Below, piece after piece: positions 36,478-49,217 of a stretch of 64,000 nucleotides of DNA (position 1 is the stretch's first letter; every line of letters starts with the position of its first letter). Under the pieces are notes generated by a model. The model made no database searches and was not told the DNA's origin. It saw nothing but the letters and a program-made list of their open reading frames with translations. The stretch is from the NCBI GenBank assembly GCA_963082875.1, contig OY720101.1, forward strand, positions 4,154,001 through 4,218,000, given 5' to 3'. This DNA comes from Corella eumyota. Its lineage: Eukaryota > Chordata > Ascidiacea > Phlebobranchia > Corellidae. Made by a program: the position numbers and the translations under genes.

Positions 36478-39274
36478 GGTTTATTGTATTTCCCTGTATT
36501 GGTGATTCATACAAACCTAAAAATAGAAATAATTTAGCTAACTTCCATTCTAAACATGAATTAACAGGATGTTACTCATTAATTTTATTTTTTAAAACAA
36601 CTACTTAAAATCGAATTTTATTTTGCTGATGTTCAAATTGTGGTTTATAAAATCCTTTTTTTAAACTGTTCATTAAATAATTTAAAAATACAAAAATAGC
36701 ATACCATTGTCAATATGCATAGGCAAATTGTCTTGCTGTTGTGGGTTGTCAAATTGTTTATCTAAAAATATATTTAATATTAAAACTAAAGTTAAGGTTA
36801 AAAAAATTACAAAAATGTACATTTATACTTAAATGGAAAAAATTAATGTAAAATAGTAACTTGATATTTAAACCAACGTTAATATACAAATAGACAAATC
36901 TAAAGACTGTGTAAATATTCAAATTCAAATTATACCTTTTCTTCTTCGGCACCAAAGAAATAACAAAACTCCAGCCAAAATTGCAACAACAAAAACTACA
37001 ACAATAATAATTATAATTGTTGTGTCCAAACCACCTGAACCACCAGGACCAATGGGATCAATTGGTGTTGAATCAACAACATTTACATTAAATTCAACAG
37101 AAAGTGGTTGAGTAGGAAATGTGGAAGATTGAATAGTAAATGTATAACTACCATTATCAGCTTGTGATACCTAAATACATAACATCCAGCTTTTATTTAA
37201 TAAAAAACTACTAAAAAACATCATATTTAATTAAGTTAAACTTAAATAAGTAAACACATGATTTACCTTATTTCTTGTGAATGTAAAAGTCTGTGCATCA
37301 CTTATATTGGTGAGTGGGTTCATATTATCATTTGCAACATTATTTCCTGGTTTAAAAATATAAATAATAATATCACATATTGTAAATTGCAATTTAAATT
37401 CCTACAGAATAAATATTTCACAATCAACACAATTTAAATTAAACTCTTAAAACTTTCCTTTGACATTTAATAATAACAAACCATTTAAAATAAGATTTGA
37501 AATAGTAGAAATTGGATTGGAAATAAATTGAAGTGTGCAAGTTCCAGTTTGATTGACAACCCAAGGTAATGAACATTCAACTTCTATGGGGGGGAATGTT
37601 TGTCTGGGTGAATCTATTAAAAAAGTTAGAAGTTAAAACAAATAAACAATTTTAGTTAAAAAAACATACACACTTTAAGTTAGACTTAAACCTACATTGT
37701 ACATTTAGTGTGGCAATATTGGATCTTCCAGTTTGATTAAATTCTGGTAGTTGAGTAAATGGAGAATTTGCTTGACAATATACTTGCTTACCATTGTCAG
37801 ATGCTGTTAAACTTGCTGTTGCAAAAGTTGAACCCTAAATATTCGTAGACCAAAATTAAGTAACAAAAGTTTTTCATTAACTATTGTATTTTTGTATGTA
37901 AACAAGTATTTACCACATCTTGTTGATTTGGAGTTTCTCCAATATAAAAAGTAGATGAAGTTACGTTAGGAATAACTTGATCATAATCACAAGTTAAATT
38001 CAATCTATTTCCTCCAATTACTGTTTCAACTCCATTTAATGTTACAGTGGGTGCTAAAAATTACAAAATTTATTTAAGAAACTTGCCCTTTCTGCAATGT
38101 ATATTAAGTTAACACTACATTTACCTGTCCAGCATTGTAAATTATTTTGTCCATTCCACATTGCATTTGCCAAACAAGTAGTTGTATTAGATGTAAGTTG
38201 ACTTCCATTTGAATAAAATAACTCTCCATTGTTGGAACAACTGAATGTTCCAACTGAGTTGTAAATTCTAGATGTTGCAACAACTTCAACATTATATGGA
38301 AAAGTAGAGGCACAGTCTAAAAGAATTTTAAATCTGTTAATATGGGATAACCTCTTTTAAAATATTTTTGTTCAACTATTTTTAAACCCTTTCTTATAAA
38401 GTGGTTAAAAGTGTTTTTACTGTTATAATACAATATCGAAAAAATTCGATCTTTAAATAAAATTAATTCCAAAAAATCTATGATATTGATAACTTTGAAT
38501 TATTGTTACAACGCTAACAAACTAACTAACCTTGAACTACAATCACCCAAACTTGAGTTAAAACAGGTGTACCACTATTAGCACATCCTAAAGTAACATT
38601 AGATGAACTGGTAAGAGGTTGTAAAAAAGTGAGCTTGGAATAAATATTTCCATCTTCTATTACACAGGAGATTGAACTGGTGTTATAGCATTCCATAAAA
38701 ACACCATTATAAAACTGTGTTAAACTTTCAGATTCAATCCAACCCCATGAACAATGACTAATATCAGCTGATTGTGGGATTGTGGCAGTTACAATTAAAC
38801 CTGTGTAACCTGTTGCCCAGATGTCTCCATTTTGTGAAGTTGGAATCGTTGCTAGTTGGGCATTAACAACTATAAATAATTTTAAAAAAATAGGTCAACA
38901 TAAAAAATTGTATTATAAAAACAAATCTTTAATAATGTAAATATTTAGTTAGCCATAGTTTACATTTCTAACCTATAGCTTGTTGTAAAAATGTTAAATA
39001 TGACAAAATATATTTGCATCATTGAAAAAAAATTACTAACTTAAACCTTTTCTAACATACAAAACTAAAAAGATAATTTCCCTTTTGAAACATAAGAATG
39101 TTGAATAAAAATCAAAATAACGTTAAAAATACAAAAAATTAAAAACAAAATAAAACAATATGTTTTATATTATTTACAACTTATTAATAATCAATTAATG
39201 CAAAAGAATTACTTACCTGCATAACTGAACAATATATGTACAAAAATAAAATAAAACGTAAAACTTTTAATCAT
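35870..39274 (-). CDS. Receptor gene B: N-Ig, CCP, Ig, TM, ITIM-like tail (class 2 N-terminus)
   Basis: Thirteen exons join in frame to 550 residues: 39217-39274, 38531-38869, 38125-38316, 37914-38053, 37696-37834, 37482-37613, 37267-37346, 36936-37170, 36705-36761, 36446-36516, 36237-36297, 36073-36125, 35870-35965. Order: signal peptide; a single-exon Ig-like domain with Cys-x-Trp (CSWGW) and further Cys; one CCP; one Ig over two exons; a membrane-proximal Ig-like domain (VECSLPWVVNQTGTC ... QADNGSYTFTI); TM then WCRRRK. It lacks the two extra Ig exons of A and C. The tail contains YESP, YENYKNN, DGYLTL, HYQNI, SDYSTI and PYDNV. SDYSTI fits the ITIM consensus; YEN, YKN, YQN and YDN fit Grb2-type YxN. 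A CAA repeat codes 11 Gln in the tail. The gene looks intact and is the best reference copy of the array. Confidence 0.9.
36446..36478. repeat. (CAA)11 coding microsatellite in receptor gene B
   Basis: Eleven TTG units on the plus strand read as 11 Gln at the end of a tail exon, abutting the splice donor. Sibling genes have three to five residues here (for example INQHQQ), so this is a copy-specific expansion. Confidence 0.9.
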
Positions 39275-39430
39275 TTTGATTCAGTTCTTCATTTATTTTT
39301 ATCTATAAAGCTATTTTACATTTAGTTTATAAAACCAAAAACTTTAAATCAAATGTAACACAAAAAACTTTTTTATTGATTAACTGAACAATTACAAGTA
39401 AATTCTAAAATATTTACATAAGCAATAAAA

Positions 39431-39442
39431 GGGGACTTCCCC
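39431..39442. promoter_or_regulatory. kappaB site upstream of receptor gene B
   Basis: Perfect palindrome GGGGACTTCCCC, 157 bp upstream of the start codon, followed by AAATCTCATAACAATGTTGT and then CAATTAAAAC, shared with C, D and F. Confidence 0.65.
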
Positions 39443-39677
39443 AAATCTCATAACAATGTTGTCAATTAAAACAAAAATGGATTTAAAAAAATTTTAAAAC
39501 TTATTAACATAAAAAATAATAACTTGCACATAAAATACAAAAAAATCCATTGTAAGAAAATTATTGCACAAAAAAAGTACATACAGAATTAAAACGGTGA
39601 AAGTATAATAAGTGCTTATAACTATAGCAAATAAAGTTATACAAAAGAAACAATTATTGAAATATTATAATAAATTG

Positions 39678-42600
39678 CTACACATTATCATAAGGATTGT
39701 CTTTAATAGTTGAGTAGTCAGAATTCGGTTTAATATTTTGGTAATGTTGTTGCGAGGTACTTGGTCCTGTGTTCTGTAAATTACAAAAAAATTACAAATT
39801 ATTTTAGATTTATTTTTAAATTAGAAAATAATAGTTAGTTCAAATATGATAAATATTAACAATATTATTGTTACCTCTAAGGGTGTTTCTGGACCAAGTG
39901 GGGTTAATGTTAGATAGCCATCCGTACCTAAACATTAAAATACTTGGGAATTTAAAAATTAAGTTACATAAAATTGCTTTAATTTTTGTGAAAAAAATGA
40001 TAACTTGTACTATTGTAGCAAACCAAGATTAAAATTACCTTTTACAACATTCACATTGTTCTTGTAGTTTTCATAATCAGTTGATTGATTTGGTTTAACC
40101 TTAATGTAAAAAAATATAACTAATGTGTTAATAAATAGCATAATTAACATAAATATTTTTCACAAAACTTTTAGAGACATAATTATTTTAAAATGTAAAT
40201 AGTACAAAAACAAAAATATATAAATATTTAAATAAGATCTTGTAACCCACTTGTTGATGTTGGTTTATTGTATTTTCCTGTATTGGTGATTCATACAAAC
40301 CTAAAAAATAGAAATAGTTTAGCTTATTTGCATTTTTACTGAATTTCAACTCATTAGTTTTATTTCTTAAAACAATTACTTTAAAATTAATTTTTATTTT
40401 GCTGATGTTTAAATTGTGGTTTATAAAATTCTTCTTTTTAAACTGTTCATTAAATATATTAAAAATATAAAAATAGCATACCATTGTCATTATGCATAGG
40501 CAAATTGTCATGCTGTTGTGGGTTGTCAAATTGTTTATCTAAAAATATATTTAATATTAAAACTAAAGTTTAGGTTAAAAAATTACAAAAACTTACATTT
40601 ATATTTAAATGGAAAAAATTAATGTAAAATAGTAACTTGATATTTAAACCAACATTAATACACAAATAGACAAATCTAAAGACTGTGTAAATATTCAAAT
40701 TCAAATTATACCTTTTCTTTTTCAAAACCAAATAAATATCAAAACTCCAGCCAAGATTGCAACAATAACAACTACAACAATAACAATTATAATTGTTGTG
40801 TCTAAACCACCAGAACCATCAGGGTCAATTGGTGTTGAATCAATAACATTCACATCAAATTTAACAGAAAGTGGTTGAGTAGGAAATGTAGGGGATTGAA
40901 TAGTTAATGTATAACTACCATTGTCACCTTGTGATACCTAAATTACATTCAGTCTATATTATATAAAACAAAATTAATAAAAAACAATATATTTAATTAG
41001 GTTAAACTTAAATGAGTAAACACATGATTTACCTTATTTCTTGTAAATGTAAAAGTCTGTGAGTAACTTATATTGGCAAGTGGGTTCATATTATCATTTG
41101 CAATATTACTTCCTGGTATTGAAATTTAAATATTAATATCACACATTGTATGCTGCAATTTTAATTTCTGCAAAATATTTCACAATCAACTTATACAATT
41201 TAAAATAAACTCTTAAAACTTTCCTTTAATATTTAATAATATCAAACCATTTAAAGTAAGATTTGAAATAGTAGAAAGTGGATTGGAAATAAATTGAAGT
41301 GTGCAAGTTCCAGTTTGATTGACAACCCAAGGTAATGAACATTCAACTTCTGTGGGGAAAGATGCTAGTCTAGGTGAATCTATTTAAGCAAAAAATAATA
41401 AAATTGTAAAAAACTAACTAGATTATTATAAGTTTGGTTATAAATCATTTTATTGCTCAGTTTTTATAATTTTACAGATAAATACAAAGAAAGATATAAC
41501 TATTTAAACTTACACAAAACATCAATATAAATTCTAGCTTCTGAGTTTCCAAAAGCATCATTTGTTGAACAAATATAAACTCCAGTGTCATAAGGTTGTA
41601 AGGATGACAACTCAATCACAGAACTTGTGTCATTAATTGGTCTGTTATTACTTGGTAAACTCCATTTAAATTGAGTATCCAGCTCATTTGAGTATTCAAC
41701 ATTACATGTCAAAGTTGTTGAGTTATTTAAGTACAGAGTTGTTATGTTGTTGTTTGTCTGTATTGTAGCTCTTCCTAAAAAAATGTTAAATTAAATATTC
41801 AACATGGTGTGAAAAAGCATGATACAATTTAAAAATATAGAAGATTAATTTTAGTATAGTACAAAAAATAATATGAAAAACATTTACATATATTCATACA
41901 TAGATAAAAATAGAATCTATATCATACACCAGATAATACAACAAATTGAAGCCAATGTAAATATTAGCATAGGCAATCCGAGCAGGTTATTTACTTTATG
42001 ACGTTCAACAGTTTTTACTATGTATTAGCCTTACTTAAATTAATAATTTACCCATTATTCCAAGTATTGTCAAAGACAAACAATCTGTTTAAAAAAGTTA
42101 TTTAAAACTTACTTTGTTCAGGAATTACTGTCACATTTTCTTTATTACTTTGAGTTGAATCAACAGAATTTGTAGCATTACAAAACACTGTCCCAGAATC
42201 ATTTAAAGGTTGATTAAACTCAGAAGAAATACTAAAATCTTTTATGTTGTAGCAGTTATTATTATTTTGACACAAAACCCATGAATACTGTGGAGTAGGA
42301 TTTCCATCACTTGAACAACTCATTATCAAATTTTGATCAGATCTGATTAAATATCCACTTGCTGAGTTTATTACAAATTCTGATGTTTGTATAATGTTTG
42401 TTGGAAAACGAGGGGAATCTATTAATATTTAAATTATATTAAATATAAGAGTTAATATAAAATGTATGAAGTCTAGTTAAAAGGGTAATTATTTTAAACC
42501 TACATTGTACATTTAGTGTTTCAATATTTGATCTTCCAGTTTGACTAAATTCTGGTAGTTGCGTAAATGGAGAATTTGCTTGACAATATACTAGCTTACC

Positions 42601-45434
42601 ATTGTCAGATGCTGTTAAACTTGCTGTTGTAAAAGTTAAACCCTAAAAATGTATAGACTGCATAATTTAGTAAAAAAAAAAACTTTAACTAACAACTGAA
42701 AATGTGTCTGTATAAATTAAATAAGTATTTACCACATCTTGTTGATTTAAAGTATTTCCATTATAAAAAGTAGATGAAGTTGCACTAGGAATAACTTGAT
42801 CATATTCACAACTTAAATTCAATCCATTTCCTTCAATCACTGTTTCAACTCCATTTAATGTTACAGTGGGTGCTAGTAGTTTTATGCATATAAATAATTC
42901 CTCTTAAAATTCTAATATCTTATTTTATTAACTGTAGTGTTCTAACTACCGGAAGTGTGGTGTAGTAGTAAAAACAAAAGCTACACCACATGAGGTTGTG
43001 GGTTCAATCCCCACTGCTCTTATGCTATAGTGCCCTTTAGAAAGGTGGTATAAACGGTATAAACTCCTGCTGAGCCAGCACTTAATCAGCAGCATAATTA
43101 CCGGGCAATTATAGTCTCTATAATATCCCAAACTGCCATAGGTAACTCGTAATTGGGTAGGAGTAACTAATGTTTCCCTGTGTTTAGGTCGCTCATTCGA
43201 CCTTCCCACATCGAGGATAAAGATATTTGAAAAAAAACACTACCTGTCCAGCATTGTAAATTATTTTGTCCATTCCACATTGCATTTGCCAAACAAGTAG
43301 GTGTATTAGATGTTAGTTGACTTCCATTTGAATAAAATAACTCTCCATTATTAGAACAACTAAATTTTCCAACTGAGTTGTAAATTCTAGATGTTGCAAG
43401 AACTTCAACATTGTATGAAAGTGATGAATTACAATCTTAAAATAAGATTGTTTTTGCGTAAGGCTATTATCTAGTTTATTAAAATACTTACATTGCAAAA
43501 GTGTCTTTTGTTATTTAAATTTTACTACAACCTTCTACATTTTTTAAAAAACTCTTAAACCATTAAAAAACATACAAAAATTTTTGTTTAAAAAAATATA
43601 CAAACAAAAAATTTACTATAAATAAAAAAGTTGTAATTACCAACAACATTAAGGTTAACATTTAAACGAGTGAAACTAAAAAAACTAATATTTGCATCGT
43701 TAGAACGTAATTGATGTAGAAGTAGATGAGTTGTAATTTGTATTTCACTTACACCAAAAGTAATATTCTCAAAACTATAAAAAATATATACATTTTAATG
43801 TATTATTAACATGTGCTAATTAAAAACTAAATTATCAAAACTTGATAAAATATAATTTTACTATCAGTTATATTGTGCTAACTTGGATGCAAAAAAGCAA
43901 AGGTGGGCACTAAACCGTTAATGCGTTAATCGTTAATTAACGAAGTTAAATTTTTAAATAAAATTTAACTTTTAAGTTAACTTTAAAAATCGTTAACGGA
44001 CCTGTTAACTTTCGTTAAATTGTGCTTCCGTTAAATTAAATCCGTTAATTTAATATTTTTACAAGTTTACCATGGTAATATAAAAGTATATATATTTTAT
44101 TTTGCCGTTTATTGGGTTTAATCGTTTCAATTTTAAAGGATGTATTGACGATGTATTGACTGACGTATAAACGATGTATTGACGACGATGACGATGTATT
44201 GAAATTTTAAACGATGCAGTTTTGAAAACGCCATTTAAACTTACGTTCGTGTAGTTAAAATATCAACTAAGATAAAAACTGCTGTTTTTTTAAATAGGGT
44301 CGTTTCTTTGTTTGTTTTATTTAAATTTTAACGTTAACGTTTATCGATAACTACCGTTACATTTTGTTTAATTTAACTTATTAACGTTAACGAAGTTAAT
44401 ATACTATGTAACGAATTACCACTTAACGAAGTTACTTTCTCGGTTAACTGTGCCCACCTTTGCAAAAAAGGTATATTTGTTTTTTCAACACAAAATACAA
44501 GTTTTTACATGGTAATATTACATAAGCTACCTTATTACTGCTCGGTCACCCAAGATGTTAGCTGGATCATAAGCAATTAAAACTTCACCACTTATATATC
44601 CTACTACTCCAACACTTATCTTTAAATTTAATATAAATGGGTTAATAATTTTAAAATAAACAGATGATAAAATACTTTATTAAATTTATAAAAGCTTTAA
44701 CATGAAACTCTTACCAACAATTCTTATATTGTAAAGTTAAATAATAAATAATTATAAGAACCAAATACCTGTAATAAATTAAATAAAATGTTGTGACTGA
44801 AAATTTTAAACTTATTATTTTACCCCATTAACACTCCAAGTAACAACAGTTGCAGGTGGCATAGAAACATTTACATTTGCCGTAACACTTGAGTTCGTTG
44901 ATTGAAATGGAAATGATGAAAGTAAAATCTCATCACCTAATATTGTTTGTGAATCTGTTAAATAACATACAAAGAGTTACATTTAATGGTTTAAATATAC
45001 AATGCTAATTATTAAATGTTATTATCAAAAAAACTTGGATCTCTATTACTTTCGCACGTCTGAATTTAACAAGGCGTTATAACCTAAGTATGGCAATTGT
45101 TCAACCAGACATTAAAAATTAGTTAAAATATGTTTTAATGAGTATAACTTAGTCCACTTTACGAGTCAGATGTGTTAATGGGTAAACTGAGTATGAGGGT
45201 TAGGGTAAGGGTTTAATTTATGCAACCTCTGTGGTTTAATTACATGTGCAGCATTTTGGTTACACACCCTGTTTATGTAGGGCGTGCAAAACTAATAGAG
45301 ATCCGAAAACTTAGTTTATTCTATATGTAACATTATAAGAGTAAAACAAACTAGTTTGTTAAAAAAAATTACTCACCTGCAAAACTCCAAAATAATTGTA
45401 CAACTACTAAATAAAAAATAAAACTTTTAATCAT
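39678..45434 (-). CDS. Receptor gene C: class 1 ectodomain, in-frame stop after TM
   Basis: Exon order copies gene A in the ectodomain: signal peptide (start 45434), three-exon cysteine-poor N-terminal domain (about 44.83-44.96, 44.53-44.62, 43.64-43.78 kb), CCP (about 43.24-43.44), Ig over two exons (about 42.73-42.88 and 42.50-42.65), two single-exon Ig domains (about 42.11-42.42 and 41.51-41.78), and the membrane-proximal domain. The tail exons copy gene B instead, ending at the stop at 39678. In the TM exon the codon after GVLIFIWF is TGA (40722-40724), where gene B has CGA of its CRRRK stop-transfer. If translated as is, the protein is a membrane receptor with almost no tail although the downstream tail exons remain open. 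The introns hold a SINE, a hAT MITE and a second inverted-repeat element, which explains the gene's greater length. Confidence 0.8.
42949..43230 (+). mobile_element. tRNA-derived SINE in receptor gene C
   Basis: Full-length copy: A box GTGGTGTAGTAGT, B box GTGGGTTCAATCCCC, body GAGCCAGCACTTAATCAGC, end CCTTCCCACATCGAGGATAA. It sits in the intron between the CCP exon and the next Ig exon; sibling genes have only about 80-100 bp there. Confidence 0.9.
43898..44462. mobile_element. hAT-type MITE (565 bp) in receptor gene C
   Basis: Perfect inverted ends CAAAGGTGGGCAC / GTGCCCACCTTTG, of the hAT style, with 8-bp target duplications CAAAAAAG at 43890-43897 and 44463-44470. The core is built of GTTAACG-type palindromes. 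No transposase frame, so it is non-autonomous. Confidence 0.9.
45037..45304. mobile_element. Inverted-repeat element (~268 bp) in intron 1 of receptor gene C
   Basis: Left GGATCTCTATTACTTTCGCA and right end (complement: GGATCTCTATTAGTTTTGCA) form imperfect inverted repeats. AAAACTT flanks both ends. Intron 1 of gene C is about 260 bp longer than that of its relative gene A, which fits an insertion of this size. Confidence 0.65.
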
Positions 45435-45591
45435 TTTGTTCCAGTTTAATATATTGTGTTCTTTATTTATTTCATCTCAAGTATTTTTACAGTGTGTTTA
45501 CAATAGTGAACAAACATAACACAATAAACTTTTCTATTATTTGACAAATCATTAATAGTAAATTGTTGAATATGTACATAAGCAGTGAAAT

Positions 45592-45602
45592 GGGATTTTC
45601 CC
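45592..45602. promoter_or_regulatory. kappaB-like site upstream of receptor gene C
   Basis: GGGATTTTCCC, 158 bp upstream of the start codon, followed by the shared AAATCTCAGAACAATGTTGT block. Confidence 0.6.
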
Positions 45603-45830
45603 AAATCTCAGAACAATGTTGTCAATTAAAATAAATTAAAAAAACTTTTAAAACTTATTAACATACAGAAATAATTACTTGCACATAAAATACAAAAAAA
45701 ACATGCAACTTAAATTATTGCACAAAAAAGTATATACAGGATTAAAATGACAAAAGTATAATAAGTGCTTATAACTATTGCAAATAAAGTTCTACAGAAA
45801 AAACAAATGTTGAAATATCATGATAACTTG

Positions 45831-48800
45831 CTACACATTATCATAAGGATTGTCTTTGATAGTAGAGTAGTCAGAATTTGGTTTAATATTTTGGTAATGT
45901 TGTTGCGAGGTACTTGGTCCTGTATTCTGTAAATTACAAAGATTATCCAAATTGCTTTACACTTTTTTTCAATAGCAAAATAATGGTTTAATAAACTACT
46001 GTAGTAAATATTAACAATATTATTACCTCTAAAAGTGTTCCTGAACCCACTGGGGTTAATGTCAGATAGCCATCCTCACCTTAACATTTAAATACTTCAG
46101 AATTTCAAATAAAATTATGTTACATAAATTACTTTAATTTTCGTAAAAAAAATGATAACTGGTACTATAGTAGCAAACCAAAAATAAAATTACCTTTTAC
46201 AACATTCACATTATTTTTGTAGTTTTCATAGTTAGTTGATTGATTTGATTTAACCTTAATGTAGAAAAATATAAATAAAGTGTTAATAAATAGCATAACT
46301 AACATAAAAATAGCACAAAAACAAAAGTATATAATTATTTAAATAAAGTATTAAACCTACTTGTTGATGTTGGTTTATTGTATTTCCCTGTATTGGTGAT
46401 TCATACAAACCTAAAAATAGAAATAACTTAGTTTACTTCCATTTTTAACATGAATTAACATGATGTTACTCATTAATTTAATTTCTTAAAGAAATTACTT
46501 TAAAATTGATTTTTATTTTGCTGATGTTTAAATTGTGGTTTATAAAATTCTTCTTTTTAAACTGTTCATTAAATAGATTAAAAATACAAAAATACCAAAC
46601 CATTGTCATTATGCATAGGCAAATTGTCTTGCTGTTGTGGGTTGTCAAATTGTTTATCTAAAAATATATTTAATATTAAAACTAAAGTTTAGGTTAAAAA
46701 ATTACAAAAATGTACATTTATAATTAAATGAAAGAAATTAATATAAAACAGTAAACCAACGTTAATATCTAAAGACTGTGTAAATAATCAAATTATACCT
46801 TTTCTTCTTCGGCACCAAAGAAATAACAAAACTCCAACCAACAATAAAACAACAACAGCAATAATAATAATAATAATTATAATTGTTGTGTCTAAACCAC
46901 CTGAACCAGCAGGACCATTGGGGTCAATTGGAGTTGAATCAACAACATTAACATCAAATTCAACAGAAAGTGGTTGAGTAGGAAATGTAGGGGATTGAAT
47001 AGTTAATGTATAACTACCATTGTCAGCTTGTGATACCTAAATAACAGTCAGCTTATATTTTATAAAACAAAATTAATAAAAAACAATATATTTAATTAGG
47101 TTAAACTTAAATGAGTAAACACATGATTTACCCTATTTCTTGTAAATGTAAATGTCTGTGAGTCACTTATATTGGCAAGTGAGTTCATATTATCATTTGT
47201 CACATTACTTCCTGGTTTAAAAATACAAATAATATTATCACACATTGTAAACTGCAATTCAAATTCCTATAGAATAAATATTTCACAATCAACCTACACA
47301 ATTAAAATTAAACTCTTAAAACTTTCCTTTGACATTTAATAATAACAAACCATTTAAAGTAAGATTTGAAATGGTAGAAAGTGGATTAGAAATAAATTGA
47401 AGTGTGCAAGTTCCAGTTTGATTGACAACCCAAGGTAATGAACATTCAACTTCTGTGTGGGGGAATGTTAGTCTGGGTGAATCTATTGAAAAAGTTAAAA
47501 GTTAAAACAAATAAACATTTTTAGTTACAAAAACATCCATACTTTAAGTTACGCTTAAACCTACATTGTACATTTAGTGTGGAAATATTTGATCTTCCAG
47601 TTTGACTAAATTCTGGTAGTTGAGTAAATGGAGAATTTGCTTGACAATATACTTGCTTACCATTGTCGGATGCTGTTAAACTTGCTGCTGTGAAAGTTAA
47701 ACCCTAAAAATGTGTAGACCATAATTTAGTAAGAGAAACCTATTACCAACAACTGCATTTGTGTCTGTATAAATTAAATTATTTACCACATCTTGTTGAT
47801 TTGGAGTTTTTCCAATATAAAAAGTAGATGAAGTTGCAATAGGAATAACTTGATCATAATCACAAGTTAAATTCAATCCATTTCCTTCAATCACTGTTTC
47901 AACTCCACTTAATGTCACAGTTGGTGCTAAAAATTGCAAAATTAGTTTACGAATTAGACATTTACTTCAATGGCTAGTTATATTCTCTTGACACTACAAT
48001 TACCTGTCCAGCATTGTAAGTTATTTTGTCCACTCCACATTGCATTTGCCAAACAAGTAGTTGTATTAGATGTAAGTTGACTTTCATTTGAATAAAATAC
48101 CTCTCCATTGTTTGAACAATTAAATGTTCCAACTGAGTTGTAAATTCTAGATGTTGCAAGAACTTCAACATTATAAGGAAAAGACAATCTACAATCTAAT
48201 TAACAAATTAGCAATTTAAGTTAACTTTGTATATATATATTTTTTAAATGACTTTAAAGCTTTATTAAAGAGTAACTTTCAGTGAATTATATTTTTATAA
48301 CCCTTCCATTCATTTTGACTTACCTTGAACAATAATCACCAAAACTTGATTTAAAACAGGTGTAGCACTATTATCAGAACATACCAGAGTAACATTAGAT
48401 GAACTGGTAAGAGGGTTTAAAAAAGTGAGGTTTGAATAAATATTTCCATCTTCTATTACACAGGAGATTGAATCAGTGTTAGAGCATTCCATTAATATAG
48501 CACTATAAAACCCTACAGGACTTTCAGATTCAATCCAACTCCATAAACAAGAACTTATATCAGCTGATTGTGGTATTGTAGCAGTTACAATTAAACCTGT
48601 GTAACCTGTTGCCCAAACGTCTCCATTTTGTGAAGGTGGAATTGTTGCTAGTTTGGCATTAACAACTATAAATAATTTTAAAACATAGGTCAAACAGTTA
48701 AAAGAAAAATTGTTTTACAAAAATGTAGTGAGCCATAGTTTACATTTCTTACCTATAAAGCTTGTTGTAAAAATGTTAAATATGACAATATATATTTGCA

Positions 48801-49050
48801 TCATTGAAAAAGAATTAGTAACATAAACATTTCTAACATACAAAAATTAAAAAGCTAATTTTTTTTGAGAACATAAAAATGTTGACAACAATAGAAAACA
48901 AATAAATTTTAATAAAATAGAGAATCAAAAACAATGTGTTTTATATTATTTACAACTTATTAATAATCAAGAATATACAAAGAATTACTCACCTGCATAA
49001 CTAAACAATATATGCACAAAAATAAAATAAAACGCCAAACTTTTATTCAC
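45831..49050 (-). CDS. Receptor gene D: class 2, start codon replaced by GTG
   Basis: Same layout as gene B: N-terminal Ig-like exon (about 48.32-48.67 kb; DISSCLWSWIESESPVGFY), CCP (about 48.00-48.20; ends SGQNNLQCWTG), Ig in two exons (about 47.79-47.93 and 47.56-47.71), membrane-proximal domain, TM exon (about 46.80-47.04) ending WCRRRK, and tail exons with YESP, YENYKNN, DGYLTL, HYQNI, SDYSTI, PYDNV and stop at 45831. I see no nonsense codon in the ectodomain or tail. The codon aligned to the sibling ATG (MNKSLAFYF in gene F) is GTG at 49050, and no in-frame ATG lies in the signal exon or just upstream. Either a non-AUG start, another first exon, or an inactive copy. Confidence 0.75.
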
Positions 49051-49206
49051 TTTGATTCAGTTCTTCATTTATTTTTATCTATAAAGCTATTTTACATTTA
49101 GTTCATGAAAGCAAAAACTTTAAACCAAATGGAACACAAAAAACTTTTATATTGATTAACTGAACGATTAGGAGTAAATTGTAAAATATTTACATAGCAG
49201 TATAAA

Positions 49207-49217
49207 GGGACTTCCCC
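49207..49217. promoter_or_regulatory. kappaB-like site upstream of receptor gene D
   Basis: GGGACTTCCCC, 157 bp upstream of the position of the sibling start codon, with the same downstream block as genes B and F. Confidence 0.6.

Noticed and set aside
42946-43209. 87-codon minus-strand frame in receptor gene C
   Set aside because: It is the reverse of the SINE and not a gene.
48310-48693. Met-initiated start for gene D at 48693 (MTYVLKLF)
   Set aside because: That ATG lies in the intron before the N-terminal exon; the sibling genes splice from a separate signal exon.
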